Shown piece by piece: positions 10,825-23,110 of a DNA stretch of 64,000 nt; the first letter of the stretch is position 1, and each line of letters starts with the position of its first letter. Under the pieces are notes generated by a model, which worked only from the letters and a program-made list of their open reading frames with translations, searched no databases and had not been told where the DNA came from. Made by a program: the position numbers and the translations under genes. This DNA comes from Theropithecus gelada (Eukaryota > Chordata > Mammalia > Primates > Cercopithecidae): positions 104,284,876 through 104,348,875 of the forward strand of contig NC_037672.1 in the NCBI RefSeq assembly GCF_003255815.1. The letters are read 5' to 3'.

Positions 10825-11313
10825 AATACTCTCAGTACTCAATGCAGATCCCTTTCCAAAGCTGGAGCCCCTGTCCCTTGGGTCCTCTGAGTCCTGGCTG
10901 CTACCAGTTCACAACTGTACCTTGCTCTGGAGAAATGTCCAGAACTATATCACCCAGAGATGCTGGGGGTTATATCCCCTCCTGAGGGTGACTCCTAGCC
11001 AATAGATATTTTTTAAAAACATGTAACATGAAATTTACTCACTTAACAAATGCAGCCAATAATTGACAGATATAAGTATATTAAAGCCCAAATTCCTTAA
11101 GTAAGGTCAGGTTTGAGCACCCTTCACTATCCAAGGTGCCTATGGGATCTGGCTGAGCTTAGACTCCAGCTGAACCCAAACCTATGCTTGGCTCCTCCTT
11201 CTCTGCTTTCCTGCTTCTCTTTTCCTTGCAGTTTTCTCCAAAGAGCACTCAATAAATCACTTGCACAAGAATCTTTAGCTTATGCTTTTCCCCAAAGGAA
11301 TCTGACCTAGGAA
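10825..11313 (+). mobile_element. Probable MLT2-type ERVL LTR
   Basis: The 3' part reads 'actcaataaatcacttgcac' and then 'ggaatctgacctagga', which matches the polyadenylation end of MLT2 LTRs as I recall it. Upstream text ('atatcacccagagatgctgg', 'ttatatcccctcctgagggtg') fits the same family loosely. The 5' boundary is uncertain and no target duplication was found. It separates two L1M pieces of the same orientation, so it may have inserted into one L1. Confidence 0.5.
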
Positions 11314-11321
11314 AGAATGAC

Positions 11322-11415
11322 ATGTATTAATGACAAAAGGCTAATCCACTGGAAAGTGTCATAATTTTGAATCTTTTTCTTGATGGCATAGCTTCAAAAA
11401 ATATAAAACTAAGAA
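11322..11415 (+). mobile_element. Small old L1 ORF2 (endonuclease-region) fragment
   Basis: 'ggcatagcttcaaaaaatat' and the preceding 90 bases resemble the L1M ORF2 stretch around 'agagcttcaaaatatatgaag'. It could be the continuation of the L1 at 10536-10815 beyond the LTR, with a large deletion. Confidence 0.4.
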
Positions 11416-12045
11416 AAGAAAAAACAAAAAAAAATAAGTAAGATCTCAAAATAAAATCCTATGTAACATTAGTGAGAGAAATTAAAATGAGACCTGTATA
11501 AAATGAGAGGATACTACAAGTTCTCACCAAAAGTTGTCATGAGGCTTCTGGAATAAATTGCATATTCTATTTCTTGATCTGGAAGGTAATCAGATGCATG
11601 CATTTTATTTTGTAAAAATAAGTGTTTAGAAAGATAGAGTTAGTTCAGAGATGTTTAAATCAATTATCAAATGGATAAGGGAGATACTTTGGGTTCATTT
11701 ATTATTTCTTAATATTTTATGCCAGTTTTATTTTTTACCTCAGATCTTAAGTGTTTTCTTAGTTCTTTTTAACTATATCATCTTGTCTCCTCAAAATGAT
11801 TGCTTTTTTATGAATCTAAGAATATTAATTATAAGCTGTGTTGTTAATGTTATTAATTTCATGAATGTGTTTACCAAACTGTAAACTATGTAATGAAGTG
11901 TTTAAATATTTATTTATTTGTCTATTTATTTGTTTCTGACAATTGTGTTTGTTTATGGAGTGCAATAGGTTGTTTTGATCTATGTATATATTATAGAAAG
12001 ATTCAATTAAATGAATTAACATATTCAACACTTCACCAATTTGTC
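11416..12045. other. AT-rich, nothing recognised
   Basis: A-rich then T-rich low-complexity sequence. Frames at 11651-11884 and 11825-12031 are chance products of AT-rich text. Confidence 0.5.
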
Positions 12046-14574
12046 ATTTTTTTTTGTAGTGAGAATGGTAAAAATCCATTCTTTTAACAATTTTGAAATA
12101 CACAATTATTTTTCAATTACATTATTATCAACTATGGTTACTATGCAGTACAATAGATCACTAAAACATATTCCTCCAGTGTAACCAAAACCTCATACCC
12201 TTTGATCACGTAACCCCTTTCACCATCTTATCCCTTCTACCCTCAGCCTCTGATAACCGACTTTCTACTCTGTTTCTATGAGTTGAACTTTTCTAGATTC
12301 CACATATAATTGAGGTCATATGGTATTTGTCTTTCTGTGTCTGACTTATTTCACTTAGCATAATGTCCTCCAGTTCCATCTATGTGATTACATATGACAG
12401 AATTTCTTACCTTCTTACCGCAGTATTGTATTTCATTGTGTATATATACAACATTTTCTTTATCCATTAATCAGTTGATGAACACAGGTTGATTCTATAT
12501 CTTGACTATTGTGAATGATGCTGAAATGAATGTGGGAGTGCAGATATCTATTTGCAATATTGATGGTATGTATATTGCTTTAGATATATACACAGAAGCG
12601 GGATTGCTGGATCATATGGTAGATCTATTTTTAGTGTTTTGAGGACACTCAATACAGTTTTCCGTAGTAGATGTACTAATTTACATTACCACCAACAAAG
12701 TACAAGGGTTCTCTTTTCTCCACATCCTCATCAACACATATTGTCATTCTCTTTTTGGTAATGGCCATGATGAAAGGAATCAGGTAATATCTCATTATAG
12801 TTTTAATTTGCATTTCCCCAATAATTAGAGATGTTGAAGATTTTCATGTATCTGCTGTCCATTTATAATTTTATTTTTAGAAATGTTTGTCCATATTCTT
12901 GTTCATTTTTTAATTATTTGTTTTCTTGCTATTGAGTTGTTTTAATTATATATATATCTATCTATATATCTATATATATATATATATTGCATATTAGCCC
13001 CCTATCAAATGTATAGTTTGTAAATATTTTCTCCCAGTTCATGAACTGTCTCTTCATGCTGGTAATTGTTTCTTTGGTATGCAGAAGTCTTTTTAGTTTG
13101 ATGCAGTATTATTTGTCTATTTAGACTTTTGTTATCTGTGCTTTTGGTGTCTTATCCCAGAAATAATTGCCCAGACCAGTGTTGTGGAAATTTTTCTGTT
13201 TTCTTCCAGTAGATTTACAGTTTAAGATCTTACATATGATTTTTTTATCCACTTTGAGTTGATTTTTTTAATCATGTCAGATGATGGCCCAATTGCATTC
13301 TTCTTCATCTGGATATCTAGTTTTCTAAGCACCATTTATTAAAAAGACTGTCCTTTCCCCATTGTATATTCTGGCTCATTTGTCAAAAATCAATCGATCA
13401 TAAATACTTGAGTTTATGTCTGAGCTTTCTATTCTGCTTCTTTGGTTGATGTGTCTATTTTTATGCCAGTACCATGCAATTTTTATAGCAATAGCTTTAT
13501 AATACATTTTGAAATCATGGAATGTGATGTCTTTAGCTCTGTTCTTTTTGCTCAAGATTGCTTTGGCTATTCATAGTCTTTTATGGTTCTCTACAAATTT
13601 TAAGACTAATTTGCTATTTCTGTGAAAAGTGACATTGGAATTTTGATGGGCATTGCATTGACTCTGTAGATCACTTGGGGTAGTATGGACATTTTGACAA
13701 TCTTAATTACTCTAATCCATGAACATGGAATATCTTTTCATCTATTTGTATCTTCTTCAATTTTTTTCATTGATGTTCTATAATTTTTAGTGTACAGATC
13801 TTTCACTTCTTTGGTTTAATTTACTAATAAGTATTTTTAATGCTATTGTAAATAGAATTGTTTTCTTAATTGTTTGGGTGGGTAGTTTGCTGTGAGTCTA
13901 TAAAAACTAATTTTCGTATGCTTATTTTGTAAACTATGTCTTTACTAAATTTATTTATCAGTTCAAACAGTTTTGGGTGAAGTCTGTATTGTTTTCTATA
14001 CATAGAGAGATTCATGTTCAGTAGACAGAGACCATTTTATTTCCTCCTTTCTTCACACAGATTACTTTTATTTCTTTGTCTTGCAAAATTATTCTGACTA
14101 GGACATCCATTACTATGTTAAATAGAATTAGTGAGAGTGGTATTAGTTCTTCCTTAATGGTTTGATAGAATTCAGCAGCAAAGCCATCAGGTCCTGGACT
14201 TTTCTTTGATAAGATTTTTTTATTACTTATTTAATTTTTCACTTATGAGTGTGTTCTGATGTTCTGTTTTTCAGGATTCAGTCTTGGTAGGGTGCATGTT
14301 TCTAAAATGCATCATTTTGTTCTATGTTATCCATTTTTTAGTGTATAGTTGTTGATAGTAGTATCTTAAGAACCTTTGTGTTTCTGTTGTATCTGTTGTG
14401 AGGCCATCTCTTTCATTTCTGATTCTGTTTGAGTATTCTCTCATTTTTCTGTTAAAGTTTTGTAGATTTTGTTTATCTTTCAAAAAACAAGCCAACTTTC
14501 ATTTTGTTGATTTTTTCTATTTTTCTAGTCTCTCTTTTATTTCTTCTGATCTTTGTTATTTCCTTCCGAGAATG
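12046..14574 (-). mobile_element. 3' segment of an L1 (L1MA/L1MB type), sense part of a 5'-inverted insertion
   Basis: Reading the minus strand gives the later two thirds of ORF2 and the 3'UTR, ending in an A tail (T run at about 12046-12054 on the plus strand). Plus-strand landmarks are 'attattatcaactatggtta' (3'UTR), 'ggattgctggatcatatggt' (ORF2 C-terminus), 'gcaccatttattaaaaagac', and 'tttctatttttctagtctct' (start of the RT part). The 5' end of this segment is at about 14574 and corresponds to ORF2 just after the endonuclease domain. The adjoining 14575-16545 carries the missing upstream ORF2 part in inverted orientation, so both pieces belong to one insertion. Confidence 0.85.
12943..12988 (+). 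repeat. (TA)n/(TATC)n microsatellite
   Basis: TA and ATCT repeats inside L1 ORF2. Likely polymorphic. Confidence 0.9.
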
Positions 14575-14845
14575 ATATGCTCAGCAATTCTGTCCTTCAA
14601 AAATGAAAGGAAAGGTAAATAACTTTCTCAGGCAAGCAAAACCTGACCTACCTTACAAAAACTAGACCTACCTTACTAGACCTACTTTACAAAAACTGCT
14701 AAAGGGAGTTATTCAAGCTAAACAAAAAGGTTGCTAAGTAGCAACATAAACACATAGAAAAATGTAAAACTCACTTGTAAATGTGAGTATATAATCAAAT
14801 TCAGAATAGTCAGGTTTTAATGATGGTATGAAAATCAGTTATTTT

Positions 14846-15151
14846 GGCTGGGCACAGTGGCTCATGCCTGTAATCCCAGCACTTTGGGAGGCCAAGGAGG
14901 GTGGATCATGAGGTCAGGAGATCGAGATCATCCTGGCTAACATGGTGAAACCCTGTCTCTACTAAAAAACACAAAAAAATTAGCCGGGTGTGGTGGCAGG
15001 CACCTGTAGTCCCAGCTACTCAGGAGGCTGAGGTGGGAGAATGGCGTGAATCCAGGAGGCAGAGCTTTCAGTGAGCCCAGATTGAGCCACTGCACTCCAG
15101 CCTGGGTGACAGAGCGAGACTCCATCTTAAAAAGAAAAAAAAAGAAAAAGA
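14846..15151 (+). mobile_element. AluY-like SINE inserted in L1
   Basis: A full-length Alu starts at 'ggctgggcacagtggctcat', with left and right arms and an A-rich tail to about 15151. 'gagaatggcgtgaa' and 'gcagagcttt.cagtgagcc' are Y-type variants. The flanks 'aaaatcagttat' and 'gaagtcaattat' may be a diverged target duplication. It postdates the L1 it interrupts. Confidence 0.9.
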
Positions 15152-15559
15152 GAGGAAGTCAATTATATCATAGTATGGAAGTTAAAAGGAAAAACTATTA
15201 AAAATGTCCATAGCTACAATAATTTTTTAGGGACACAAACTATAAAAGATATAAAACATGTCATCAAAAACCAATTGTGAGAGGGAAGTAAAAGTGTAGA
15301 GTTTGTGAAAGTGATAAAAGTTGTTATTGGCCTAAAATAGCCTGTTTTTAGTATAAGATATTTTATGTAAACCTCATAGTAACCACAAAGCAAAAATAGT
15401 TAGTAGATACACAACAGATTAAAACAAAGAATTTAAACATACTACTATAGAAAATTATCAAACCACAAAGGAAGGCAGCAAGAGAAGAAGAGAGAAGCAA
15501 AGCATCTACAAATTAACCAGAAAATCTTGAAGAAAATGGCAATAATAAGCCCTTACTTA

Positions 15560-16545
15560 TGAATAATTATTTTTAATGTAAATGAATGTATCCAATCCAA
15601 AGACATTAAGAGGCTGAATTAATTTTTAAAACCCAACTATATACTGCAGGAAAGACTGACTTTACCTCTAAGGACACACATCAACTGAAAGTAAAGGGAT
15701 AGAAAAAGACATTTTATGCAAAGAAAAACCAAATGACAGTGGAGAAAGCTATATTTATATCCAGCAAAATAGAGTTTGCTTCAAAAACTGAAAAAGGAGA
15801 CCAGGAAGTTTATTATATAATGGTAACGGGGTCAATTCATCAAGAAGTTTTAACAATTATAAATATACATGCATTCAATATTGGAGTAGCCAAAAATATA
15901 AAATATTAGGAGATCTGATGGAAGAGATTGACTGTAATACAGTAATAATAGAAAACTTCAATACCACACTTTCAACATTGGACAAATTACTTAGACAAAT
16001 ACAACAAGGAAATATTGGACTTGAAGTATGCTTTAGACAAAATGGACCTAACATATATTTATAGAACATTTCATCTAACAGCAGCAGAATACACATTGCT
16101 CTCAAGTACACACAAAACATTCTCCAAGGTAGATCATATGTTAGGCTCCAAAACAAGTCTTAACAAACTTCAGAATATTGTAATCACATCAAATATCTTT
16201 TCTGACCACAGTGGCATGAAACTAGAAATCAACAACAGGAAGAATTTTGGAAAACTCGCAAACATGTGGAAATTAACCAACATGATCCTGAACAAACAAT
16301 AGATCTAAGAAGACATTAAAAGAGAAAGAAGTTAAAAGAGAAATTAAAAAGCATCTTGAGACAAACAAAAATTGAAATACAACATACCAATGCTTATAAG
16401 ACATAGCAAAAGCAGTCCTGAGAGGGAAGTTTACAGCAATAAATGCTTACATCAAGAAAGAAGAAACATCTCAAATAAACAACCTAACAGAAAATTTCAA
16501 GAAACTAGAAAAGGAAGAACGAAATAAGCCTAAACAGTGAAGAAG
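15560..16545 (+). pseudogene. L1 ORF2 endonuclease-domain fragment
   Basis: ORF2 encodes the L1 endonuclease and reverse transcriptase. Only the AP-like endonuclease part and the start of the linker are present in this orientation. One frame of 95 codons (16015-16302) stays open and matches EN from the MDL..IYRTFHL block to the TWKL-like block (here MWKLTNMILNK). Upstream the frame is broken by stops. The DH pair within SDHS is conserved, but the fragment lacks an intact start and all RT sequence in frame, so it is dead. Confidence 0.75.
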
Positions 16546-18176
16546 GTTTTTTTTAAAAAAATGTGTATATAAAGCGTAAGACAAATTGGTTCATATTTCT
16601 CATTGCACATAGCTGATATAATGGTAAGCATATATGAAATTCAATAACATCTGGTCAATTGTTGGGAGAGGCCATCTGCCATGGTCACTCAGCATTCCTG
16701 CTCATTCTTAGTGAGTATCTGAAGAATGAAAGGCTCTAACTGTTCTTTACCCAAATTATTTGCTCAGTGTTGTCTTTAGAGCAAACCTCAGATGATGAAA
16801 TAGCATCTGTCTCTGGACAAAGAGCAGTTTACTTCTGCTCATTAAAAAGGCAGTAAATCCTCCAGGCTTAGGGGTCCTCTCCTGTAATGCAATCCACTGA
16901 ACGTGCAGGTATCATTTAGGATCAGCATCATCCTTCCCTGTGGGACTCGAAGAACCTGGAGAACCAATGGAAATGAAAATGAAGCTCTGAGTAACAAAGT
17001 CCTTTGTAATTGTTGCAGAAATCTGGTATATTTTGACAATATTCAGGAAACATTAACAAATAGGGTAAAATCTCATACTCTGAACAATTTTTTCTACCAA
17101 TCAGTTGGCTAAAAGTGCAGGGAAGCATATAGGGGAAAAGCAGAAGAAATAATGGCAAAGATAGATTACAGATAAATGTCACATGATAAATAATATAATT
17201 AAAATTAAATAGTGATCACATAAAATATACAATAGAACACAGAATTCCATCTCTTGAATGCAAAATAACCATTAGAAAACTGTAAAGAGAGGTACAGACT
17301 GGCCAAAAGGTTGGCTTATAAATTCACCTTGTGATAATATGCTGAAGATTAGAAAGATACGTAGATCATTAATGCAAAAATATCCTGATTTGATCAGGAA
17401 AAGAAAAAAGAAATGAAAACAAATTTCCTTAAATAAAAGACTCCCACCATGAACACCAACAAAACCCTTCATAAATTTGAATGAGTTCAAGTTGTTTAAA
17501 AAACATGTGGTGAACACCCTCCTTTCTATACAATGGACTATGTAAGAAGCTGTCCAATCTGGTAAGTTCCAGGAACTCAAGACTAGACTCTAGTGAAATG
17601 GGGGAAAATCAGTTAGAAAGATAACACATAGGACATGGCCCTGGAAAACAGCAAGTGCTGACTTGACTTGTTAGGAATGTTAACACATTCAGAATTATGT
17701 ACTTGAAAGTTTGATTTTCATACAAAATTTACTAATGGAAATTGCCTAAGGAAATTTTTGGAGATGAGGTTATCATTTGGAACCTAACTGAAATTACAGC
17801 AGAAATTTGAGAGCTATCTTCACCTGCAAACAGCTAAGGAATGAAAAACAAAGCAAAATAAACCAACCCAACCTCTTTAAGGAAGCAGATGTAGAAATTG
17901 CAGTGCAAAAGATCCAAGGCCGTTGATATTGACAGATGTTGAGAGAATGGTCAGGGGTTGACAATGAAGTAGAGTAAGAAGAAAAGAAGCAGGGGAAGAA
18001 CTAAAGGATTCTAGAGCATCCATAACCAAGATCAGTAAGGATGGAAAGAAGATAGTTAATCCTGTTTAATATGGTTAGAAAGTAAAGGAGGGAAATACAT
18101 ATCTAGAGTACTGTCCCATTAAACATAATGTGAACAATATTCGTAATTTTAAATATTCAAGTAGCCACGTAAAAAT
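16546..18176. other. No feature recognised
   Basis: About 1.6 kb of AT-rich sequence without a known repeat or gene signature. Frames up to 102 codons (17272-17580, minus) have no family resemblance. Confidence 0.5.
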
Positions 18177-18484
18177 GTAAAAAGAGGCCCGGCACGGTGG
18201 CTCACACCTGTAATCCCAGCACTTTGGGAGGTTGAGGTGGGCAGATCACAAGGTCAAGAAATCAAGACCATCCTGGCCAACATGGCGAAATCCAGTCTCT
18301 ACTAAAAATATAAAAATTAACTGTGTGTGGTGTCAGGGGCCTGTAGTCCCAGCTACTTGGGAGGCTTAGGCAGGAGAATCACTTGAACCCGGGAGGCAGA
18401 GGTTGCAGTGAGCCAAGATCACACCACACACTCCAGCCTGGGTGACAGAGTGTGACTCTATCTCAAAAAAATAGAGTAAAAAGA
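18177..18484 (+). mobile_element. AluS-type SINE with 9-bp TSD
   Basis: The Alu body is about 18186-18475, beginning 'ggcccggcacggtggctcac'. GTAAAAAGA occurs at 18177-18185 and again at 18476-18484 as a target duplication. The text 'gagaatcacttgaacccggg' is S-type. CpG decay is marked. Confidence 0.92.
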
Positions 18485-19204
18485 AATAGGTAAAATTAAG
18501 TCTAATTCAATAGTTTAGCTCGATATATCCACATTATCATTTCAAAATGTAATCGATATAAAAATTATTAATGGTATATTTTATATTGTTTTTCATACTA
18601 AGTCTCTGAAATCTGGTATATATTTTACACTTACAGCACTTCTGTATTTGGCCTGGCCCCACTTTAAGTGCTCAATAGCTGTATGGAGCTGATGCTTACT
18701 TTTATCAGACCCTATAGATCTAGACAGGAAAATATATAAATAATCATTAAATTTGATGATGAGATTAGGAAGAAAGTTCTAAGAAATATATAATGCTACA
18801 CAAATAGTTTCAGGTCAGTGAAACACTTGCTGTTGCAAAACTTGATTAGTAAAGGAGGAGATAACAAGGTATAAATCTCAGAACAGGAGAATAAGGTTTC
18901 TAAGTAATTGGAATGAGATAAAGATTTTCTTGCAATGGAAGACGGAAGTTGGATTGGAAAAAAATAATTTTCATTCCCAATGTTTTTAACTCCAATGCTT
19001 TCTGTTGGGGCAGTAAATCCTATGAGAAAAAAGTGCAAACAATGTTCAAAGGGAGACATGTTTAAAGATTAGTATGAATTGTGAGAAAAAATTATCTAAG
19101 TTAAGGGAATATACTTCCTGAGCCAAAATTAACATGGCGGTGATAAAATATTAAGGATATTGGTAGAAAAAAAACTATATAGAATTTAGAAAAACAGATA
19201 TTAA
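18485..19204. other. No feature recognised
   Basis: Low-GC sequence with no repeat family identified. The 87-codon minus frame at 18796-19059 has no recognisable domain. Confidence 0.5.
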
Positions 19205-19480
19205 ATTTGTGTTAAATGGCAATGTCTGGTACTTTTTTAAACTTCGTATTTTGAAATAATAGTACACTTGATGAAGAGCTACAATGATAGTACAAAGTAT
19301 TCTTATATGCTCTTCACCCACCTGCCCCTAATGTTACATTTTACAGAACCTTTTACAAAATTAAGAAATTAATGTTGTAATATAATAAGTTAACTGATTT
19401 TGATTTCATATGGTACATTTTCATATTTCTGTTTTTTTCCTCTTACAAATTTATATGCAGACATGAAGGAAGAAGCGTCC
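19205..19480 (-). mobile_element. Old L1 3'UTR fragment (L1M)
   Basis: 'attttgaaataatagtacac', 'atgctcttcacccacctgcc' and 'aatgttacattttacagaac' follow the antisense L1M 3'UTR. Strongly diverged and non-coding. Confidence 0.55.
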
Positions 19481-21057
19481 ATGGGAATGATCTAGAACTC
19501 TGCTGAGGGATTGTTAACTTCTGTGGAGGGCCTCATCTATCATCCAGGTAGACAAGACTGACTGTAAGTTTACATCTGTAGACCTAAACTGATAGCCAAT
19601 AAGATGTTGAGAATTGGGAGAGAAGTCAGGATAATTAGAGAAAGATGTGGTCAGAAAGGAGGTGCTGAGAAGTGGAAATTTAGAAGAATGTCTAGAACCA
19701 CACAGTAAGGCAAAATAAAGCATTCAAAATACTTAATATCTATATGTGACTTTTATATCTCCGTGGTCCAATTTCACTGTTTCTTTAAACAAATAAGATG
19801 AAATTACCCATGATAACATCAAAAAGACTATTTTTGTCTATTTTACAGATAGTTAACATAAAGCAATCTAATCATTTTAATGCTGTAGACATGTGGTTAT
19901 AATCTCTTTTTACACATTTGCTTGATAGGCTTGAGAGTGTTTTGAAATAGGGATATCTATTATGAAGAATCTCCATAATGTGTTCTTTTATCGCCAAGGT
20001 TAACATTCTTCAGTGGGTACCACACAAAAAGGTGGTGTTCTGAAACTTCTGGAACTCTGTCACATTTGAATATTTTATAGTAAATAAATGATTTTCAAAT
20101 TGATGATCTCAATCATTAAGCTCTGCAGGTAAATGCCTTGTAGATTTCAACCTTCTTCCTAAATTTCTTATAAAGCCCCACTTGTGGACCAATCTATCAA
20201 AAAGATAAAGTTTTACGAAAAATGGGAAGTAAAAAAAAAACAAAAAACAAAAAAAAACTTCAGCTTTCAATATGCATTTATGTCCGTACATTTTATAAAG
20301 AAGCTCTTAGGAATTAACTCTGAGAGGCTGTACTAGAGTCCTTCACGTGGCATATCTGATTATTGTGGATGTCAGGTTTTGTTTCCATTATTTTTGGAAG
20401 CCAGCATCCTGTACTGCTTTGTAAATGATTCTTTTCAAGTATGACTTATATTGTCGGGGAAAAATATAAACAAAAGTGAAATATGGGCCAAAGTAAATAT
20501 TAATTTAAAAACTATAACCCTGGGTCTGAAATGAAGTAACTTTTTTGGCTAACATCTGCAGTTTTGCTAAGCTGTCTGCACTTAGAGTAAATGAGAAAAA
20601 AGAAGGAAAAAAAAAAAAAAAACTAAGGGAAAACATTAGTGCTAATAGGAACAACAATTTATGAGAGAAAGCAGAGCAAGAGGTGAGGTGTGTATGCTTC
20701 TCAATAGCTCAGTACTAATCTGGTCGATGAGCATTTCTTCCCCAATTGTGGTTTATTGGAGCATGTGGAGTCTTGATTGTTCTTTGGATCATGGCTTTGC
20801 TTTCCCCAGGACACCAATGCAGGCTTTCCTCTAAAAGCCTGCTGTGCCACGAAGACTCTCACTGCCCTTGGAACAGATCAAATTTGGTTCTGCATTTTCC
20901 CATAGAGTTCTGCTCAGTGTTCTGGAATTGAGCCACTAGGGAGAGTCCTAGGGGAGAAATTTTGTTGCCAAGGAAGATGTCACACAAGCTGTTTATTTCC
21001 TTATGGGCTGAAGGCTTGCTCATGTAATTGAACAGATGCCATCAAATCTCAGGTTTA
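19481..21057. other. No gene; A-rich tracts only
   Basis: Unassigned sequence with A-rich runs at 20229-20258 and 20609-20627. No family recognised. Confidence 0.5.
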
Positions 21058-21215
21058 ATGCACTCTACAGTTTATCAAGTACATTTGTATTGTATGGACA
21101 CATTAGCCTTCACAGTAAGAACTTTGTGAGGAGGCTATCGCAGATATTTATATTCCTAATTTTATAAATTAGGAAACTGGGGCTTGAAAGTGTTATTGAT
21201 TTGCCAGGTCTTATG
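21058..21215 (-). mobile_element. MIR SINE fragment
   Basis: The plus strand shows the antisense MIR core: 'gaactttgtgaggaggcta', 'taaattaggaaactggggct' and 'ttgatttgccaggtc', equivalent to the 'gaggaaactgaggc...' block. Ancient tRNA-derived SINE; edges approximate. Confidence 0.65.
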
Positions 21216-22418
21216 TTTTTTACACCCCTCCCCCATATTCTTTCTATTATACTTTGTCTATTATAGATTTTTTCTTTATTTTCAATGAAGACATGAATAT
21301 GTCTGTGATAGCTTCTGAGCAACTTCATAATATATGTATTAAAATGCCCAGAAACACATTCTTTATACACTATGCCCATGCAAATCAGATTTAGAAAGTG
21401 AAAATATATGCTTATCCTAAAACTTTGATATATAAATCCTATAAATTCTTTACCATTTCAATCATTAGCTTGTCTTCTAGAACTTTCCATGTATCTTTGA
21501 AATAATTTTGAGTCTGTTATAGATGTTTTCAATAAAAGAAATCTTTTCCTTTGGTATTTTCTTCAGTGGTTTAAAATCTATTATGAAACATAAATAGCAA
21601 CAACACTTTGTCAATGTTAAACAAGTATGGGTCACATTTTCCTATATATATATATGTGTGTGTGTGTATATATATTTATAAATATGAAAGTTGGGAAACA
21701 GTGCACTCTGTGAAAACCCACATCCTGACACTAATGCATCTGTCTGCATATGCTCACAGGGGTACATTTTAATAAATATCCTCAAACCACAAAGTTTCTG
21801 ACTTAAGAAATCACTTTCAAATAAATGCCATTTGCAAATATGTTTCTTGAAATATAATTTGGAACAATAAAATGATGGAGTTTAAAAAAATCAAAGAAGA
21901 AAGCTGGACTCCTTGAAATTTCTAAGGCTGTGTATGCACAGCATATGACTAAAATTTAGGCATAAGCCCTTTACCAGTTCATAAGATAAGCATTCAATTG
22001 ATGAAATACCACTGAGAATTGTTCTCTCTACAGTTGAAAACAGCCATGCTTTCTGTTTCAGTACCTTTAATATTGGGTCACCTGAGATACAGCGGAATTT
22101 TATGGATTTAATATGTTGTCTATAGTGAGTTTAACTGCAATATTTATTCAATGTACTTTGAGTTCAATAATTTCACTTCAGGTATGGAAAATCTCAGCAG
22201 AATACATTCAAGAGTCAGAACTTATTGCTATTGGAAAAGAAATGTGTTTAAAATACTTTAAAGAAACTAACTTCACATTTTTAATATTTCTGCAGGATTA
22301 GAAAGAACAGAATAAAAATGAATATGGCCTCAACAATACTTCAAGAAAATACTTAACATAGATCATTAATCCAAAATTCTCACAAGGCCATGTAAGTTGA
22401 ATAATAGAATAAAAAATG
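21216..22418. other. No gene; TA/TG microsatellite at 21643-21677
   Basis: AT-rich with a compound (TA)n(TG)n(TA)n tract at about 21643-21677. Otherwise nothing is recognised. Confidence 0.5.
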
Positions 22419-23110
22419 TACAGTAGTCCCTCCTTAACCACTGTTTCACTTTCCATGGTTTTAGTTTTCCACAGTCAACTGCAGTTGAAAATATGACATG
22501 GAAAATTCCAGAAATAAACCATCAGTTTCACATTGCATGTCATTGCGAGTAGTGTGATGAAATCTCACGCCATACACTTTGTTCTGCTCAGAATGCGAAT
22601 CATCACTTTGTCCAGGATATCCAAACCAGTCGCTCTGTAGTTATCTCAGTTATCAGACTGTCAGGGTATCGCAGTGCTTGTGATAAGTAACCCTTATTTT
22701 ACTTAATAAAATAATCCTAAAGCACAAGAGTAGTGGTGCTAGCAATTCGGATATTCCAAGGAGAAGCTGTAAAATGCTTCCTTTAAATGAAAAGGTGAAA
22801 ATTCTTAATAAGGAAAAAAAAATTATATGGTAAGTTGCTAAGATCTGCAGTAAAAACAAATCTAACTGCAAAATTATGAAGGAAAAACAAAATCTATGCT
22901 AGTTTTGCTGTCACACTTCATACTGCAAAAATTATAGCCACAGTATATGATAAATTCTTAGTTAAGATGGAAAAGGCATTATATTTGTGGTGGAAGATGT
23001 GAACAGAAACATGATCCAATTGATGGAAATTAGGTTTGGTACTATCTGCAGTTTTAGGCAACCACTGAGGGTCTTGAAATGTATCTCCAGGGATAAGGGG
23101 GACTCCTGTA
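22419..23110 (+). mobile_element. Tigger2-family DNA transposon, non-autonomous, both ends intact
   Basis: The element is 22421-23108 (688 bases), bounded by TA on both sides (22419-22420 and 23109-23110). Terminal inverted repeats are 'cagtagtccctcctta' at the left and the complement of 'ataagggggactcctg' at the right. Internal text ('agcacaagagtagtggtgct', 'aagatggaaaaggcattata') is the Tigger2 transposase N-terminal region, after which the sequence jumps to the 3' terminal region. It is an internally deleted, non-autonomous form mobilised in trans (a Tigger2b-like length, from recall). Confidence 0.93.
22715..23030 (+). pseudogene. Tigger2 transposase N-terminal remnant
   Basis: The fragment corresponds to the DNA-binding N-terminus of the pogo-type Tigger2 transposase. 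Translation pieces resemble KRKSSDAGNSD, the KVLPLSEKVK block and the VKMEKAL block. The start codon region is altered and several frameshifts are present. The catalytic DDE half was never part of this deleted element, so no function remains. Confidence 0.7.

Larger units (their letters stand above)
14575..16545 (+). mobile_element. Inverted 5' segment of the same L1 (inter-ORF region and ORF2 endonuclease)
   Basis: The plus strand reads old-L1 inter-ORF text from 'ctgtccttcaaaaatgaaag' (about 14591) through 'acctcatagtaaccacaaag' (15371), then ORF2 from about 15550. The endonuclease reading frame includes ALDKMDLTYIYRTFHL and SNIFSDHSGMKLEINNRKN (about 16015-16250), the latter containing the Asp-His pair of the EN active site. 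It stops at about 16545, at the ORF2 position where the opposite-strand segment begins. This matches the twin-priming product of L1 integration. An AluY (14846-15151) interrupts it. Confidence 0.82.
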
